Source: Asaia bogorensis (GTDB lineage Bacteria > Pseudomonadota > Alphaproteobacteria > Acetobacterales > Acetobacteraceae). Taken from it: 17,846 nucleotides of DNA. Shown here in pieces: positions 7,451 through 17,731 of the stretch; within the stretch, counting starts at the first letter, position 1, and each line of letters starts with the position of its first letter. The DNA is taken from positions 1 to 17,846 of the forward strand of contig CAMBXJ010000028.1 of NCBI GenBank assembly GCA_945871455.1, given 5' to 3'. The translations under genes were made by a program, and so were the position numbers. A model generated the notes under the pieces. The model was not told the origin of the DNA. It saw only the letters and a list, made by a program, of their open reading frames with translations, and ran no database searches.

Positions 7451-9121
7451 CTACGTAGGTAGACGGGACGACGCAGTATCGAATTCCTCCGGAACCGCGG
7501 CAACACGGTGGCGCCGCAGCCAGGCGCCGACTCGCGGATCGGCCGTCAGCACGCAAAACGGGATCGCCAGAAGCAACCCGCCGAGCAGCGGGGCCGCCCA
7601 TAACACGACAACCGGGCCGGCGGCGGCGAAGCCGGCGAACAGCACCAGCCCCAGCAGGGCCTGAGGCCAGAACAGACGAAAGGCCTCGGACCACGGGATG
7701 CCGCGATCGCCGCGGTTCTGCGGCACCCACCCGTCGCGCACGCCAAGCACCAGGCGGACGGTCGTTACCGTCTTGTTCAGGATGGTGATGGGATCGACCA
7801 GCAGCGCGAACACCGATTCCAGGAATGCGCCAGTCAGGATCCGCGCGGCGCCACCGTAGCGGGCACGTTTCGCGGATGATGCCAGGATTTCGAGATAACC
7901 CAGGAATTTCGGGCTGTAGATCGCCACGATCCAGGTCAGCATCACCGCCAAGGCGGGGCATGCCGGGAAGGGCGAGGTCTTGTCGGTCACGGCGGTCCAA
8001 GCGGCGGCCAGCATGAAGATCAGATAGAACGGGGCACAACCGAACAGCAGGATCGCCTGGATCAACTGCCAGCGGCCCATCGGCCGCAATCCCGGCATCC
8101 GTAACAGGTGCCGGTATTCCAGGTTGCCGGCCAGCCACCGCATCTCTCGACGTACGAATTCCGGCAGGGCGGGCGGATTGGCCTCGGCCGACCCATCTTC
8201 CAGGGGGATCAGGCGCACACCCCAGCCGGCGCCGGCGAGCATCGCCGCCTCTATCTGGTCATGGGACAGGATGTGGCGGCCACCGGGCAGCAGCGGCAAC
8301 TGGCAATGATCGCGGAACGGGGCGATGCGCAGAACGGCATTGTGGCCCCAGTAGCAACTCTCATCGCCTTGCCACCACGCCAGGGCGGTTGCCCAGGTGC
8401 GCATGCCGGCGCGCATGCCGAACTGGAACAGCCGGGGAAACGCCGAAGTCGCGGGCAGGCCGACCGTCAGATGCTGCACCACCGCCAGTCGCGGCGAGTC
8501 GTGCATGATGCACACCAGGCGCAGCACGGCCTCGGCCGTCATCTGCGAATCGGCATCCAGAACCAGCATCAGTTCGAACCCGTCGGCGTGATGCTCCAGA
8601 AAATCCATGATGTTGCCGGCCTTGAAGCCGGTATTGCTGGCGCGTCGGCGATAGCGCACCCGGGCTGGGTCGCGGTCGGCGCGCCGAAACGCGACGACCG
8701 CCTGTTCCTCGGCCGCGGCCGCTGCGGGATCCGCGGTGTCGGACAGGATGAAAAGAGCGAATCGTTCGCCGGCTCCGGCATCATCCAGTTGATCGAGCAG
8801 GCGCCGCACGGGGGGCAGGACGGTCGCCATATCCTCATTGCGCACGGTGACCGCGATGGCCGTCCTGGGCAGTTGGTCCGCCGCGACCCAGGGCACCGAG
8901 GCAGCGGGTCCCCACCAGTCCCGCGCCATGATCAGAACGAAGCCGATCACGCCATTCGCGAGGCAGAAGCCCACCCAGGGGATCGCCCCCAGGAAACTGC
9001 CCATCATCAGAACCTTGGCGACCGTCCAGCCACCGGGCGCCAGAACCGCGTGCAGCAGCCAGGCCAGCCAACCGGTAACGGCCAGCACGATAACGATAAC
9101 GAGCAGACGGCGAGCAGCCAT
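7451..9121 (-). CDS. opgH: OpgH/MdoH-type glucan glucosyltransferase
   Basis: This is an inner-membrane GT2 enzyme of 556 residues that, by family, builds the linear backbone of osmoregulated periplasmic glucans from UDP-glucose. Two membrane helices (about 5-25 and 38-65) precede the catalytic domain. It shows SDTADP (D128), the NTGFKAGN segment (163-170), the LDADSQM DxD motif (D189, D191), GHNAVLRIAPF (259-269), LSHDQIEA with the likely catalytic D288, and RREMRW (324-329), the counterpart of the R/QxxRW motif. Several more helices follow (about 355-378, 390-404, 430-446, 487-525). It is shorter than the E. coli enzyme (about 850 residues), mainly at the N terminus. The ATG at 9121 has AGGA seven bases upstream; a GTG at 9160 is possible. 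The usual partner opgG is not in the window. Confidence 0.82.
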   Translation of the reverse strand: MAARRLLVIVIVLAVTGWLAWLLHAVLAPGGWTVAKVLMMGSFLGAIPWVGFCLANGVIGFVLIMARDWWGPAASVPWVAADQLPRTAIAVTVRNEDMATVLPPVRRLLDQLDDAGAGERFALFILSDTADPAAAAAEEQAVVAFRRADRDPARVRYRRRASNTGFKAGNIMDFLEHHADGFELMLVLDADSQMTAEAVLRLVCIMHDSPRLAVVQHLTVGLPATSAFPRLFQFGMRAGMRTWATALAWWQGDESCYWGHNAVLRIAPFRDHCQLPLLPGGRHILSHDQIEAAMLAGAGWGVRLIPLEDGSAEANPPALPEFVRREMRWLAGNLEYRHLLRMPGLRPMGRWQLIQAILLFGCAPFYLIFMLAAAWTAVTDKTSPFPACPALAVMLTWIVAIYSPKFLGYLEILASSAKRARYGGAARILTGAFLESVFALLVDPITILNKTVTTVRLVLGVRDGWVPQNRGDRGIPWSEAFRLFWPQALLGLVLFAGFAAAGPVVVLWAAPLLGGLLLAIPFCVLTADPRVGAWLRRHRVAAVPEEFDTASSRLPT

Positions 9122-9220
9122 TCCCGGGTCCTGATCACTGACGCCAATCCGTCGATCCACGACGCACTCGGCTCCGAAACCTCATAGCCGAAGCTCGGCT
9201 GTGCCTGTATAGCCGCCGCG

Positions 9221-10366
9221 ATGTCAGAAGCCGACGCTCGCCCCGCCGACCCGCTCGTCGCCGTCGTGCTTCCCCCGCGGGAGGGCTTCGGGCCCGGGCG
9301 CTCGGGCGCACTGGGATTGCTCGCTCGGCGGCTGACCGCGACCCCGGGGTTTCGCACCCTCGTCGTGGCCGGACCGCAGGATGGGCCAGTGTTCCCTGGC
9401 ATCGATCTGCTGACCGTCGCACCGACCCGCTGGTGGCTGGGCAACACCAGCCTGCGCTACGCGCGCGCGGTGGCCAAGCGGTTGCGCACCCTGCGTCCGG
9501 CGCTGGTGGAAGTGCATAATCGTCCGGAAATCGCGCTGTCGCTGGCGCGCCGGCTGCCCGATGTCCCGGTTAGCCTGATTCTGAACAACGATCCGCAAGA
9601 TATGCGCGAATCCCGAACACCGGCGGAACGGGACAAGATGCTGCGGCAATTGGCCCGGGTGATCACATCGTCGGCCTATTTGCGCGGTCGCTTGCTGGAC
9701 GGCGTTTCCCAGCCGGCCCGTGACCCGGTGGTGCTGCCCAACTGCCTGGATCTGGCCGAACTGCCGCCGCCCGTGCCTCGGCAGCGCGTGATCCTGTTTG
9801 CCGGACGGGTCGTCGCCGACAAGGGGCCTGATTCGTTCGTATCCGCATGCGCCACGTCCCTGCCGCATCTGCCCGGCTGGCATGCGGTGATGATCGGCGC
9901 CGACCGCTTCCGCGCCGACAGCCCCGATACCGAGTTCGTCCGCGTGGTCCGCGCCGCGGCCGAGGCATCGACGATCCAGGTGCTGGGCTATCGCGACCAT
10001 CCCGATGTGCTGGCGGCGATGGGCCGCGCGGCGATTGTGGTGGTGCCGAGCCGGTGGGCGGAACCGTTTGGACTGGTGGCGCTGGAAGCGATGGCGAGCG
10101 GGGCGGCGCTGATCTGCTCCCCACGCGGTGGATTGCCGGAGGTCGCGGGCGACACCGCGGTGTATGCGGACCCCGACGAACCCGGCGCGCTGGCCCGCGC
10201 CATCCGCGCCCTGGCCGGCGACGCCGCCCGACGCGCTGAATTGGCCGCGGCGGGGATGGCGCGCGCCCGCATGTTCGACGCGCCGGTGATTGCCGCCCAG
10301 CTCGCGGGGTTGCGACGGGACATCCTCGGGCATGATACAAATCGTCCCTCTACTGTTATTGCCTGA
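9221..10366 (+). CDS. glycosyltransferase family 4 (GT-B fold)
   Basis: This is a soluble 381-residue retaining glycosyltransferase with a GT-B layout. The N-terminal half opens with VAVVLPPREGFGPGRSGALG, a glycine-rich acceptor-side loop. The C-terminal half carries the sugar-nucleotide site: ILFAGRVVADKG (R196, K201), then EPFGLVALEAMASGA, the GT4 E-x7-E motif (E281, E289). There is no signal peptide or membrane helix, so it should act at the cytoplasmic face. Donor and acceptor cannot be told. It diverges from the glucan synthase across only 99 bp (9122-9220). No Shine-Dalgarno stands before ATG 9221, so it may be translated leaderless or from a weak site. The C terminus ends shortly before a copy of the dispersed palindrome. 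Confidence 0.85.
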   Translation: MSEADARPADPLVAVVLPPREGFGPGRSGALGLLARRLTATPGFRTLVVAGPQDGPVFPGIDLLTVAPTRWWLGNTSLRYARAVAKRLRTLRPALVEVHNRPEIALSLARRLPDVPVSLILNNDPQDMRESRTPAERDKMLRQLARVITSSAYLRGRLLDGVSQPARDPVVLPNCLDLAELPPPVPRQRVILFAGRVVADKGPDSFVSACATSLPHLPGWHAVMIGADRFRADSPDTEFVRVVRAAAEASTIQVLGYRDHPDVLAAMGRAAIVVVPSRWAEPFGLVALEAMASGAALICSPRGGLPEVAGDTAVYADPDEPGALARAIRALAGDAARRAELAAAGMARARMFDAPVIAAQLAGLRRDILGHDTNRPSTVIA

Positions 10367-10383
10367 GTTGATCCGGCAACCGG

Positions 10384-10438
10384 CCCCGACCGTTGAAGCG
10401 TGGGTTGCCGGGTCAGGCTCGGCAGTGACGGTGAGGGG
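10384..10438 (+). repeat. dispersed palindromic repeat, copy A
   Basis: The copy shares CGTTGAAGCG, two differing bases, then GGTTGCCGGGTC and the right part CGGCA-TG-CGGTG with the copy at 12705-12760. The palindromic core is imperfect here (TGCCG at 10406-10410 pairs with CGGCA at 10420-10424). It fills much of the gap between the GT4 gene and the COG0523 gene. Confidence 0.7.
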
Positions 10439-10523
10439 GACACGAAATCCGGGGGCATGGTGGCTGATCCCGCCGGCGGTCCCTATATTGCAGTCCAACG
10501 ATAGATATCTGGAGCAGACACAC

Positions 10524-11519
10524 ATGGCCGATACCCCGACGGAGACGACCCCCGATACCAGCGGGCTGGTGCCGGTGACGGTGCTGACCGGGTATCTGGG
10601 CGCCGGCAAGACCACCCTGCTCAACCGCATCCTGACCGAGCAGCACGGCCGCAAATATGCCGTCGTGATCAACGAATTCGGCGAACTCGGCGTGGACAAC
10701 GACCTTGTCGTGGATACCGACGAGGAAGTGTTCGAGATGAACAACGGCTGCATCTGCTGCACCGTGCGCGGCGACCTGATCCGCATCGTCGGCGGGCTGA
10801 TGAAGCGGCGCGACAAGTTCGACGGCATCATCATCGAGACCACGGGCCTGGCCAATCCCGCCCCGGTGGCGCAGACCTTCTTCGTGGATGAAGGCGTGAA
10901 GGCGAAGACTCGCCTGGATGCGATCGTCACCGTCGTCGACGCCAAGCACCTGCCGGCTCGCCTGGCCGACAGCCACGAAGCCGAGGACCAGATCGCCTTT
11001 GCCGACGTGATCGTGCTGAACAAGACCGACCTGGTGACACTGGAAGAACTGGAAGCGGTCGAGGGCCGCATCCGTGCCATCAACAAATTCGCGGTGATCC
11101 ACCGCACCGAACGCGCCGCGCTGCCGATCGAACTGGTCATGAACCAGGGTGGCTTCGACCTGCAACGCGTCCTGGCGAGGGAGCCCGGGTTCCTGGATGG
11201 CGACGACGACCACGAGCACAACGAAGACATCGGGTCCATGAGTTTCGAGGTGGACCAGCCGATCGATCCCGAGAAATTCAACGGCTGGATCGGCGCGCTG
11301 TTGCAGGACAAGGGCGCCGACCTGCTGCGCACCAAAGGCATTCTGAGCTATGCCGGCGACGATCGCCGCTTCGCCTTCCAGGCCGTGCACATGATCGCCG
11401 ACGGCGATTTCATCGGACCGTGGAAAGAGGGCACGCCACGGGTCAGCCGCCTGGTGTTCATCGGCCGCAACCTCAATCGCCCGCAACTGCGCCGCGGGTT
11501 CGAGGGCTGCGTCGCCTGA
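10524..11519 (+). CDS. COG0523 (CobW/HypB/UreG) metallochaperone GTPase
   Basis: This is a 331-residue cytosolic G3E GTPase of the COG0523 group, which moves zinc, cobalt or other metals to client proteins. Visible parts are the P-loop GYLGAGKTT (23-31), the metal-binding motif GCICC (C76, C78, C79), ETTGLANP (105-112), the guanine-binding NKTD (166-169), and a short acidic, histidine-bearing stretch DGDDDHEHNED (226-235). The C-terminal domain ends with RLVFIGRNLNRPQLRRGFEG. The ATG at 10524 has GGAG nine bases upstream; an in-frame longer start at 10290 would overlap the GT4 gene and is unlikely. A TATATT (10484-10489) could be a -10 box, without a convincing -35. No Zur-like operator is evident, so the metal remains open. 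A WD40 gene follows after 75 nt. Confidence 0.9.
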   Translation: MADTPTETTPDTSGLVPVTVLTGYLGAGKTTLLNRILTEQHGRKYAVVINEFGELGVDNDLVVDTDEEVFEMNNGCICCTVRGDLIRIVGGLMKRRDKFDGIIIETTGLANPAPVAQTFFVDEGVKAKTRLDAIVTVVDAKHLPARLADSHEAEDQIAFADVIVLNKTDLVTLEELEAVEGRIRAINKFAVIHRTERAALPIELVMNQGGFDLQRVLAREPGFLDGDDDHEHNEDIGSMSFEVDQPIDPEKFNGWIGALLQDKGADLLRTKGILSYAGDDRRFAFQAVHMIADGDFIGPWKEGTPRVSRLVFIGRNLNRPQLRRGFEGCVA

Positions 11520-11542
11520 TCGTCGCTTCTACCCCCTGATGC

Positions 11543-11567
11543 GTCTCCTTCGCCGATCGGGGGAGAC
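11543..11567 (+). other. small hairpin between the COG0523 and WD40 genes
   Basis: GTCTCC (11543-11548) and GGAGAC (11562-11567) form a 6-bp stem around a 13-base loop in the 75-nt gap. The right arm contains the only purine-rich tract upstream of the WD40 gene, so the stem could mask its ribosome site; this is a weak inference. No T-run follows, so it is unlikely to stop transcription. Confidence 0.25.
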
Positions 11568-11594
11568 CCTGTTTCCTTGCAGCCGGACATCCTC

Positions 11595-12641
11595 ATGAGC
11601 CAGACCACCGCCGCCCGATTCCTGATTGAAACACGCGGCACGCAACGGTCGCTGGACGCCTTCGTGGTATCCGCGCGGTTTTCCCGCGACAGCCGCTCCG
11701 TGGCGTTCGCCCTGGGCGACGGCACGTTGCGGATCGTGCGGCTGGACGACCCCGAGGCCTGGGACAGCGTCGCGGTGCATGACGGCGCGGCCCTGGCGTT
11801 GAGCGCGGATACCCGGGGCAATGGCTTCGTCTCGGGCGGGGATGACGGTCAGCTACGCCGGATCGACGCGGCGGGGACCGTAACCGACATTGCCAAATTC
11901 GGCATGAAATGGGTGGAGCAGGTCGCCGTCCATGCCGCCGAGAAGGGCAAAGGCCTGATCGCCGCCAGCGTCGGCAAACTGGTGCATCTGTATGATGAAG
12001 CCGGCCAGAAAATAAAGGAATGGACGCACCCGTCGTCCGTCACCGGGCTGGCCTTCGACACCAAGGGCAGGCGGGTCGCGGTGTCGCACTACAACGGCGT
12101 GACGATCTGGTTCGTGGCGTCCAAGTCCGACAATCCGCGGCGCCTGGAATGGAAGGGCAGCCATACCGCCCTGGCGTTTCATCCGGATGGGGATGCCGTC
12201 GTCACCTCCATGCAGGAGAATGCGCTGCATGGCTGGCGCCTGTCCGACGGGCAGCATATGCGCATGAGCGGCTACCCGTCGAAATGCGAGTCCCTGTCGT
12301 TCAGCAAGGGGGGCAAATGGCTGGCGAGCAGCGGGGCGGATTGCATGGTGCTGTGGCCGTTCTTCGGCGGCGGGCCGATGGGCAAGGCGCCCATGGAACT
12401 GGCCGGTGGAGACGGGATCATGTGCAGCCAGGTGGCGTGCCATCCGGCGCAGGACATGGTCGCCGGAGGCTTCACCGACGGGTTGGTGGTGATCGCGGAT
12501 ACCACGTCGTCTCGCATCCTGCCGGTGGTGCCGCCCGAGCACGGACGCGTGACGGCGCTGACCTGGAGCGCGGATGGGGTGTGGCTTGCAGTGGGAACGG
12601 AGACGGGGTTCGCGGCGGTGGTGGATTTCTCGAAGCGGTGA
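11595..12641 (+). CDS. WD40-repeat beta-propeller protein
   Basis: This is a 348-residue protein with about seven WD40-like blades and no signal peptide. Blade endings can be followed as GTLRIVRLD (43-51), GQLRRIDA (85-92), KLVHLYDEAG (128-137), NGVTIWFVA (167-175), NALHGWRLSDG (209-219), DCMVLWPFF (249-257) and DGLVVIADT (295-303). The GH/WD dipeptides are loose, as is common in bacterial propellers. ATG 11595 is preferred as the usual start, although its ribosome site is weak; a TTG at 11577 with GGGGGAG further upstream would add six residues. It lies 75 nt after the COG0523 gene on the same strand and may be co-transcribed. A scaffold role in metal handling would fit that position but is unproven. 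Confidence 0.85.
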   Translation: MSQTTAARFLIETRGTQRSLDAFVVSARFSRDSRSVAFALGDGTLRIVRLDDPEAWDSVAVHDGAALALSADTRGNGFVSGGDDGQLRRIDAAGTVTDIAKFGMKWVEQVAVHAAEKGKGLIAASVGKLVHLYDEAGQKIKEWTHPSSVTGLAFDTKGRRVAVSHYNGVTIWFVASKSDNPRRLEWKGSHTALAFHPDGDAVVTSMQENALHGWRLSDGQHMRMSGYPSKCESLSFSKGGKWLASSGADCMVLWPFFGGGPMGKAPMELAGGDGIMCSQVACHPAQDMVAGGFTDGLVVIADTTSSRILPVVPPEHGRVTALTWSADGVWLAVGTETGFAAVVDFSKR

Positions 12642-12704
12642 TTTGACTGGTTATACCGACCGGGCGAGACAAAATGACTCAGGGACGCCCCCCACGGTCC
12701 TACA

Positions 12705-12760
12705 CCCCGCGCCGTTGAAGCGCAGGTTGCCGGGTCGAACCCGGCAATGGCGGTGGGGGC
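12705..12760 (+). repeat. dispersed palindromic repeat, copy B
   Basis: This is the best-formed copy: TTGCCGGGT (12727-12735), loop CGA, ACCCGGCAA (12739-12747), a perfect 9-bp stem, followed by TGGCGG. The preceding CGTTGAAGCG (12713-12722) is identical to copy A. It lies in the 129-bp gap between convergent genes (WD40 and acpS) and may also act as a bidirectional terminator. Confidence 0.75.
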
Positions 12761-12770
12761 GGTGCGTCGG

Positions 12771-13211
12771 TCAGCGGTCAGTGGTCGGCGGCGTTGGTAT
12801 TGTGGACGCAACCGGTATCGCCGAAACGATCACCTGGGCGAAGGCGTATGGATACTCATCTGTCATTGACAGGGCCACCTGAGCGACCATTCCGAGGGGC
12901 GTGATCGCCAGGAGACGCCGAGCGGCGCCACCGGTTATTGCCAGGGTTGGCTGTCCACTGGGGAGATTCTCCACGCCAAGGTCCGAGAAGAACACACCTT
13001 GGCGGAACCCGGTTCCCAACGCCTTCGCCGCCGCCTCCTTCGCGGCGAACCGCTTTGCGAACGTCGCCGCCTGGCTTTTTGCGTTACGCCGGCTGGCTTT
13101 GCCGCGCTCGCGGTCAGTGAAGACACGGCAGAGAAACCGGTCTCCATGGCGGGCGATCGCCGCTTCAATCCGGCGGATGTCGCAGATATCGGATCCCAGG
13201 CCGAGAATCAC
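12771..13211 (-). CDS. acpS: holo-[acyl-carrier-protein] synthase
   Basis: This is a 146-residue AcpS-type phosphopantetheinyl transferase, which moves the 4'-phosphopantetheine arm of CoA to a serine of acyl carrier protein. The N terminus [13 protein letters not shown] carries the magnesium ligand D8, and [18 protein letters not shown] (51-68) carries the second acidic ligand, E59. The segment [14 protein letters not shown] (116-129) is the closing strand of the fold. A tail of about 17 residues (to PTTDR) goes beyond the usual length. The start is GTG, overlapping the stop of the repeat-encoded frame upstream as GTGA; the ribosome site is otherwise weak, so coupled translation is likely. 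It is the last gene of the rpoZ-rel unit and converges on the WD40 gene. Confidence 0.92.
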   Translation of the reverse strand: MILGLGSDICDIRRIEAAIARHGDRFLCRVFTDRERGKASRRNAKSQAATFAKRFAAKEAAAKALGTGFRQGVFFSDLGVENLPSGQPTLAITGGAARRLLAITPLGMVAQVALSMTDEYPYAFAQVIVSAIPVASTIPTPPTTDR

Positions 13212-13443
13212 TTGGTCACGCTCGCCGACACGACCAAGCGGATGCGCCGCCTCGGCCAGCCAATCGCGGGAAGCATCACCCGGTCGCCCGCCACCATCAC
13301 ACGGTCGCCCGCCACCATCACACGGTCGCCCGCTACCATCACCCGGTCGCCCGCTACCATCACCCGGTCGCCCGCTACCATCACCCGGTCGCCCGCTACC
13401 ATCACCCGGTCGCCCGCCACCATCACCCGGTCGCCCGCAGCCA

Positions 13444-13447
<4 letters not shown>
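13208..13447 (-). CDS. possible 79-residue heptapeptide-repeat protein bridging rel and acpS
   Basis: This open frame starts at an ATG that overlaps the rel stop (ATGA, 13447-13444) and ends in a TGA that overlaps the acpS GTG start (GTGA, 13211-13208). It encodes MMAAGDR, then seven perfect VMVAGDR units, then a basic tail beginning [17 protein letters not shown]. The repeat unit is 21 bases, so changes in copy number never break the frame or either overlap. Every unit supplies further ATG and GTG codons. No known family fits. It may be a real peptide, or only a translated spacer that keeps ribosomes moving from rel to acpS. The double overlap is what supports it; the low complexity speaks against an ordinary protein. 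Confidence 0.4.

Positions 13448-13462
<15 letters not shown>
13274..13462 (-). repeat. 21-bp tandem repeat, nine units
   Basis: The core CGGTCGCCCG recurs at 13281, 13302, 13323, 13344, 13365, 13386, 13407, 13428 and 13449, exactly 21 bases apart. Variation is limited to CC/CT before ACC and CAC/CCC before CGG, with the outer units most divergent. On the minus strand the first unit is the 3' end of rel itself, so the array looks like an amplification of the last codons and stop of rel. In the rel frame each unit again reads RATG-stop. Confidence 0.95.
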
Positions 13463-15753
<2,291 letters not shown>

Positions 15754-15756
15754 CTT

Positions 15757-16164
15757 CTACCGACGCGCTCGGCCGCCGAGTTCCGCCTCGATGGCCGCTT
15801 CCATGTCTTCGGGGGAGATATCCTCGTTCTCCAGCGGCAGGCCAACCGATTCTTCCTCGGCGCTCACGTCCTGAAGGCCGAAAATATTCTGGTCGGTGGG
15901 GATCAGGTCCAGCACTTCCTCGTCGGCGGGCTCGGGCTCCGGCGCGCGGGACAGTGACTTGATCAGGTCCTGTTCGATCCGGCCGAGATCGATGGTCTCA
16001 TCAGCAATCTCTCGCAGCGCTACGACGGGGTTCTTGTCGTTGTCGCGATCGACCGTCAGTTCCTCACCACGGCTCAAGTTGCGGGAACGCTGTGCCGCGA
16101 GCAAAACCAGCTCAAAGCGGTTCGGGACTTTCTGGACGCAATCTTCAACTGTGACACGCGCCAT
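15757..16164 (-). CDS. rpoZ: RNA polymerase omega subunit
   Basis: This encodes the 135-residue omega subunit, which helps assemble RNA polymerase around beta' and in many proteobacteria helps form a ppGpp site. The N-terminal core [20 protein letters not shown] is the family signature, followed by [14 protein letters not shown] and the [14 protein letters not shown] segment. The C-terminal half is a long acidic tail (rich in E and D from about residue 74). ATG 16164 has CGGAG nine bases upstream. The rel start lies three bases after the stop, a common arrangement that keeps a ppGpp target and the ppGpp enzyme on one transcript. Confidence 0.95.
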   Translation of the reverse strand: MARVTVEDCVQKVPNRFELVLLAAQRSRNLSRGEELTVDRDNDKNPVVALREIADETIDLGRIEQDLIKSLSRAPEPEPADEEVLDLIPTDQNIFGLQDVSAEEESVGLPLENEDISPEDMEAAIEAELGGRARR

Positions 16165-16458
16165 GCGCTGCTGCTCCGGGCTTGGCTTCGGGTGAACGTG
16201 TTAAGTAGGTTAAGGGGGGATGAAATGCAAGCCTGACATCGGCGCCGTCTGGTGCCATCGGTCAGCGGAGCATCCGACAGGCCCTGAAACGACTGGATCG
16301 GCCCGGTCGGTGAGGCCTTCCCGATTGGCCCCGATATCGGCATGGTTGCCAGGTTGGCCGCCTTCGGGTGCCCTTTTGGCCGCGCCTCGGCCGGCAGGCG
16401 TGGCCCGATCGCCCCCCCGAACCCTGCTAGACCAACCCTGCAATATGAGGACACGACG
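16165..16458. promoter_or_regulatory. divergent intergenic region between rpoZ and the Rid gene
   Basis: The 294 bp contain no gene I can support. On the minus strand TTGCAT (16225-16230) is followed 17 bases later by TACTTA (16202-16207), a possible but weak promoter for rpoZ. A 10-bp palindrome CCGATATCGG lies at 16331-16340 and could be an operator for either side. GAGG at 16447-16450 is the ribosome site for the Rid-family gene. Confidence 0.35.
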
Positions 16459-16857
16459 ATGTCGACAATCCAACGCCTGATGGTTGACGGTCAACTTGAA
16501 CCGGTCAGCCACTATTGCCATGTCGTGCGGGCCGGGAACTTGATCTGGGTGTCGGGCGCGGTCGGCGTGGCGGCGGACGGATCGATCCCCGACGGCGTGG
16601 CGGAGCAGTTCGATATCGCCCTCGCAGCCGTCGATGCCTGCCTGAAAGCCGCGGGAGCGGGCGCCGAACACGTGGTGAAGGTCAACGTCTACCTGACAGA
16701 CGTGAACGATCGCGGCCTGATCAATCCAGCCCGCCAGCGCTATTTCGGGCCGCACCGCCCGGCTTCCACCCTGGTTGGCGTCACCGCCCTGGTGCTGCCG
16801 GACCTGAAAGTTGAAATAGAGGCGCAAGCCGTCGTCCCGGGAGCCGCTACTCCATGA
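16459..16857 (+). CDS. Rid-family (YjgF/YER057c) protein, catalytic Arg apparently absent
   Basis: This is a 132-residue trimer-forming Rid-family protein. Family features are LIWVSGAVGVAADGSIPDG near the N terminus, the AAVDACLKAAGAGAEHVVKV helix-strand, NVYLTDVNDRGLINPARQRY, and the closing LVLPDLKVEIEAQAVV strand. In true RidA imine deaminases the last part reads ARLP with the catalytic arginine; here the aligned residue before LP is valine, so it probably belongs to one of the Rid subfamilies without that arginine and its reaction is unknown. ATG 16459 has GAGG eight bases upstream; a frame from 16342 adds 39 unlikely residues. Its stop overlaps the next start as ATGA, tying it to the dehydratase gene. 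Confidence 0.85.
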   Translation: MSTIQRLMVDGQLEPVSHYCHVVRAGNLIWVSGAVGVAADGSIPDGVAEQFDIALAAVDACLKAAGAGAEHVVKVNVYLTDVNDRGLINPARQRYFGPHRPASTLVGVTALVLPDLKVEIEAQAVVPGAATP

Positions 16858-17702
16858 GCCTCGATATCGATCATCTGCGTTCCTGGATCGGCCGGCGGGA
16901 GGTGCTGACCGACCGCGTCACCGCCGTGCCCATGGCCGCGCTGTCCGCGACGCTGGATCGCGACGATCGGCGGCCCGCGGCGGGCGATCCACTGCCGCCG
17001 CTGTGGCATTGGCTCTATTTTCTGCCGATCGTGCAGGCATCCGAGATCGGGCCGGACGGGCACCCGAAGCGTGGCGGCTTCCTGCCGCCGGTGCCGCTGC
17101 CGCGACGCATGTGGGCGGGCGGGCGGTTCACCTTCCACGCGCCGGTTGGCGTCGACGACACGATCACCCGCACATCCACCGTCGCTGATGTCACGGTCAA
17201 GGAGGGTCGCGCCGGCGCCCTGTGCTTCGTGCTGGTGCGTCATGAAGTCGCAGGCCCGAACGGGGCGGTTCTGACCGAGGAGCATGACATCGTCTATCGC
17301 GACGCGCCCGGCCCGAACGAGCCTCCGGCCAAGCCGCGACCGGCCCCGGATGGCGCGGTGTGGCGACGCGATATCGTGCCGGACGACGTGCTGCTGTTCC
17401 GCTACTCGGCGCTGACGTTCAACAGCCATCGGATCCATTACGATCGCCGCTATGTCACCACCGAGGAAGGCTATCCCGGCCTGATCGTGCACGGGCCGTT
17501 GATTGCGACCTTGCTGGTCGATCTGCTGCGGCGAAATGTCTCGGCACCGCTGCGGTCGTTCCGGTTTCGGGCGGTCAGTCCGCTGTTCGATATTGCTCCG
17601 TTCGCGGTTTCGGGCAAACCTTTGGAGGATGGCAAGGTGGCGCTGTGGGCGAGCAACCAGGCGGGACATCTGGCAATGGAGGCGGAAGCGGAGCTTGGGT
17701 GA
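16854..17702 (+). CDS. MaoC/FAS1-like double-hotdog dehydratase (HTD2 type)
   Basis: This 282-residue protein has a FAS1-like/MaoC N-terminal hotdog domain and a second hotdog domain at about 170-280, the layout of HTD2-type (COG3777) acyl-thioester hydratases and dehydratases such as mesaconyl-CoA hydratase. The N-terminal half shows LWHWLYFLP (50-58) and GGFLPPVPLPRRMWAGGRF (74-92). The second carries the hydratase signature RYSALTFNSHRIHYDRRYV (183-201) followed by GYPGLIVHGPL (206-216), with likely catalytic N190 and H195 and conserved HG at 213-214. It adds or removes water on an acyl-CoA; the substrate cannot be told. It overlaps the Rid-family gene by ATGA. No CoA transferase or lyase partner lies in the window. 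Confidence 0.85.
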   Translation: MSLDIDHLRSWIGRREVLTDRVTAVPMAALSATLDRDDRRPAAGDPLPPLWHWLYFLPIVQASEIGPDGHPKRGGFLPPVPLPRRMWAGGRFTFHAPVGVDDTITRTSTVADVTVKEGRAGALCFVLVRHEVAGPNGAVLTEEHDIVYRDAPGPNEPPAKPRPAPDGAVWRRDIVPDDVLLFRYSALTFNSHRIHYDRRYVTTEEGYPGLIVHGPLIATLLVDLLRRNVSAPLRSFRFRAVSPLFDIAPFAVSGKPLEDGKVALWASNQAGHLAMEAEAELG

Positions 17703-17731
17703 GCGGTTTCCAGGGTTGAGGGGTGGTAGGG

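Noticed and set aside
9224..11341. 705-codon minus-strand frame opposite the GT4 and COG0523 genes
   Set aside because: It crosses two well-supported plus-strand genes and an intergenic repeat, and its translation is low-complexity.
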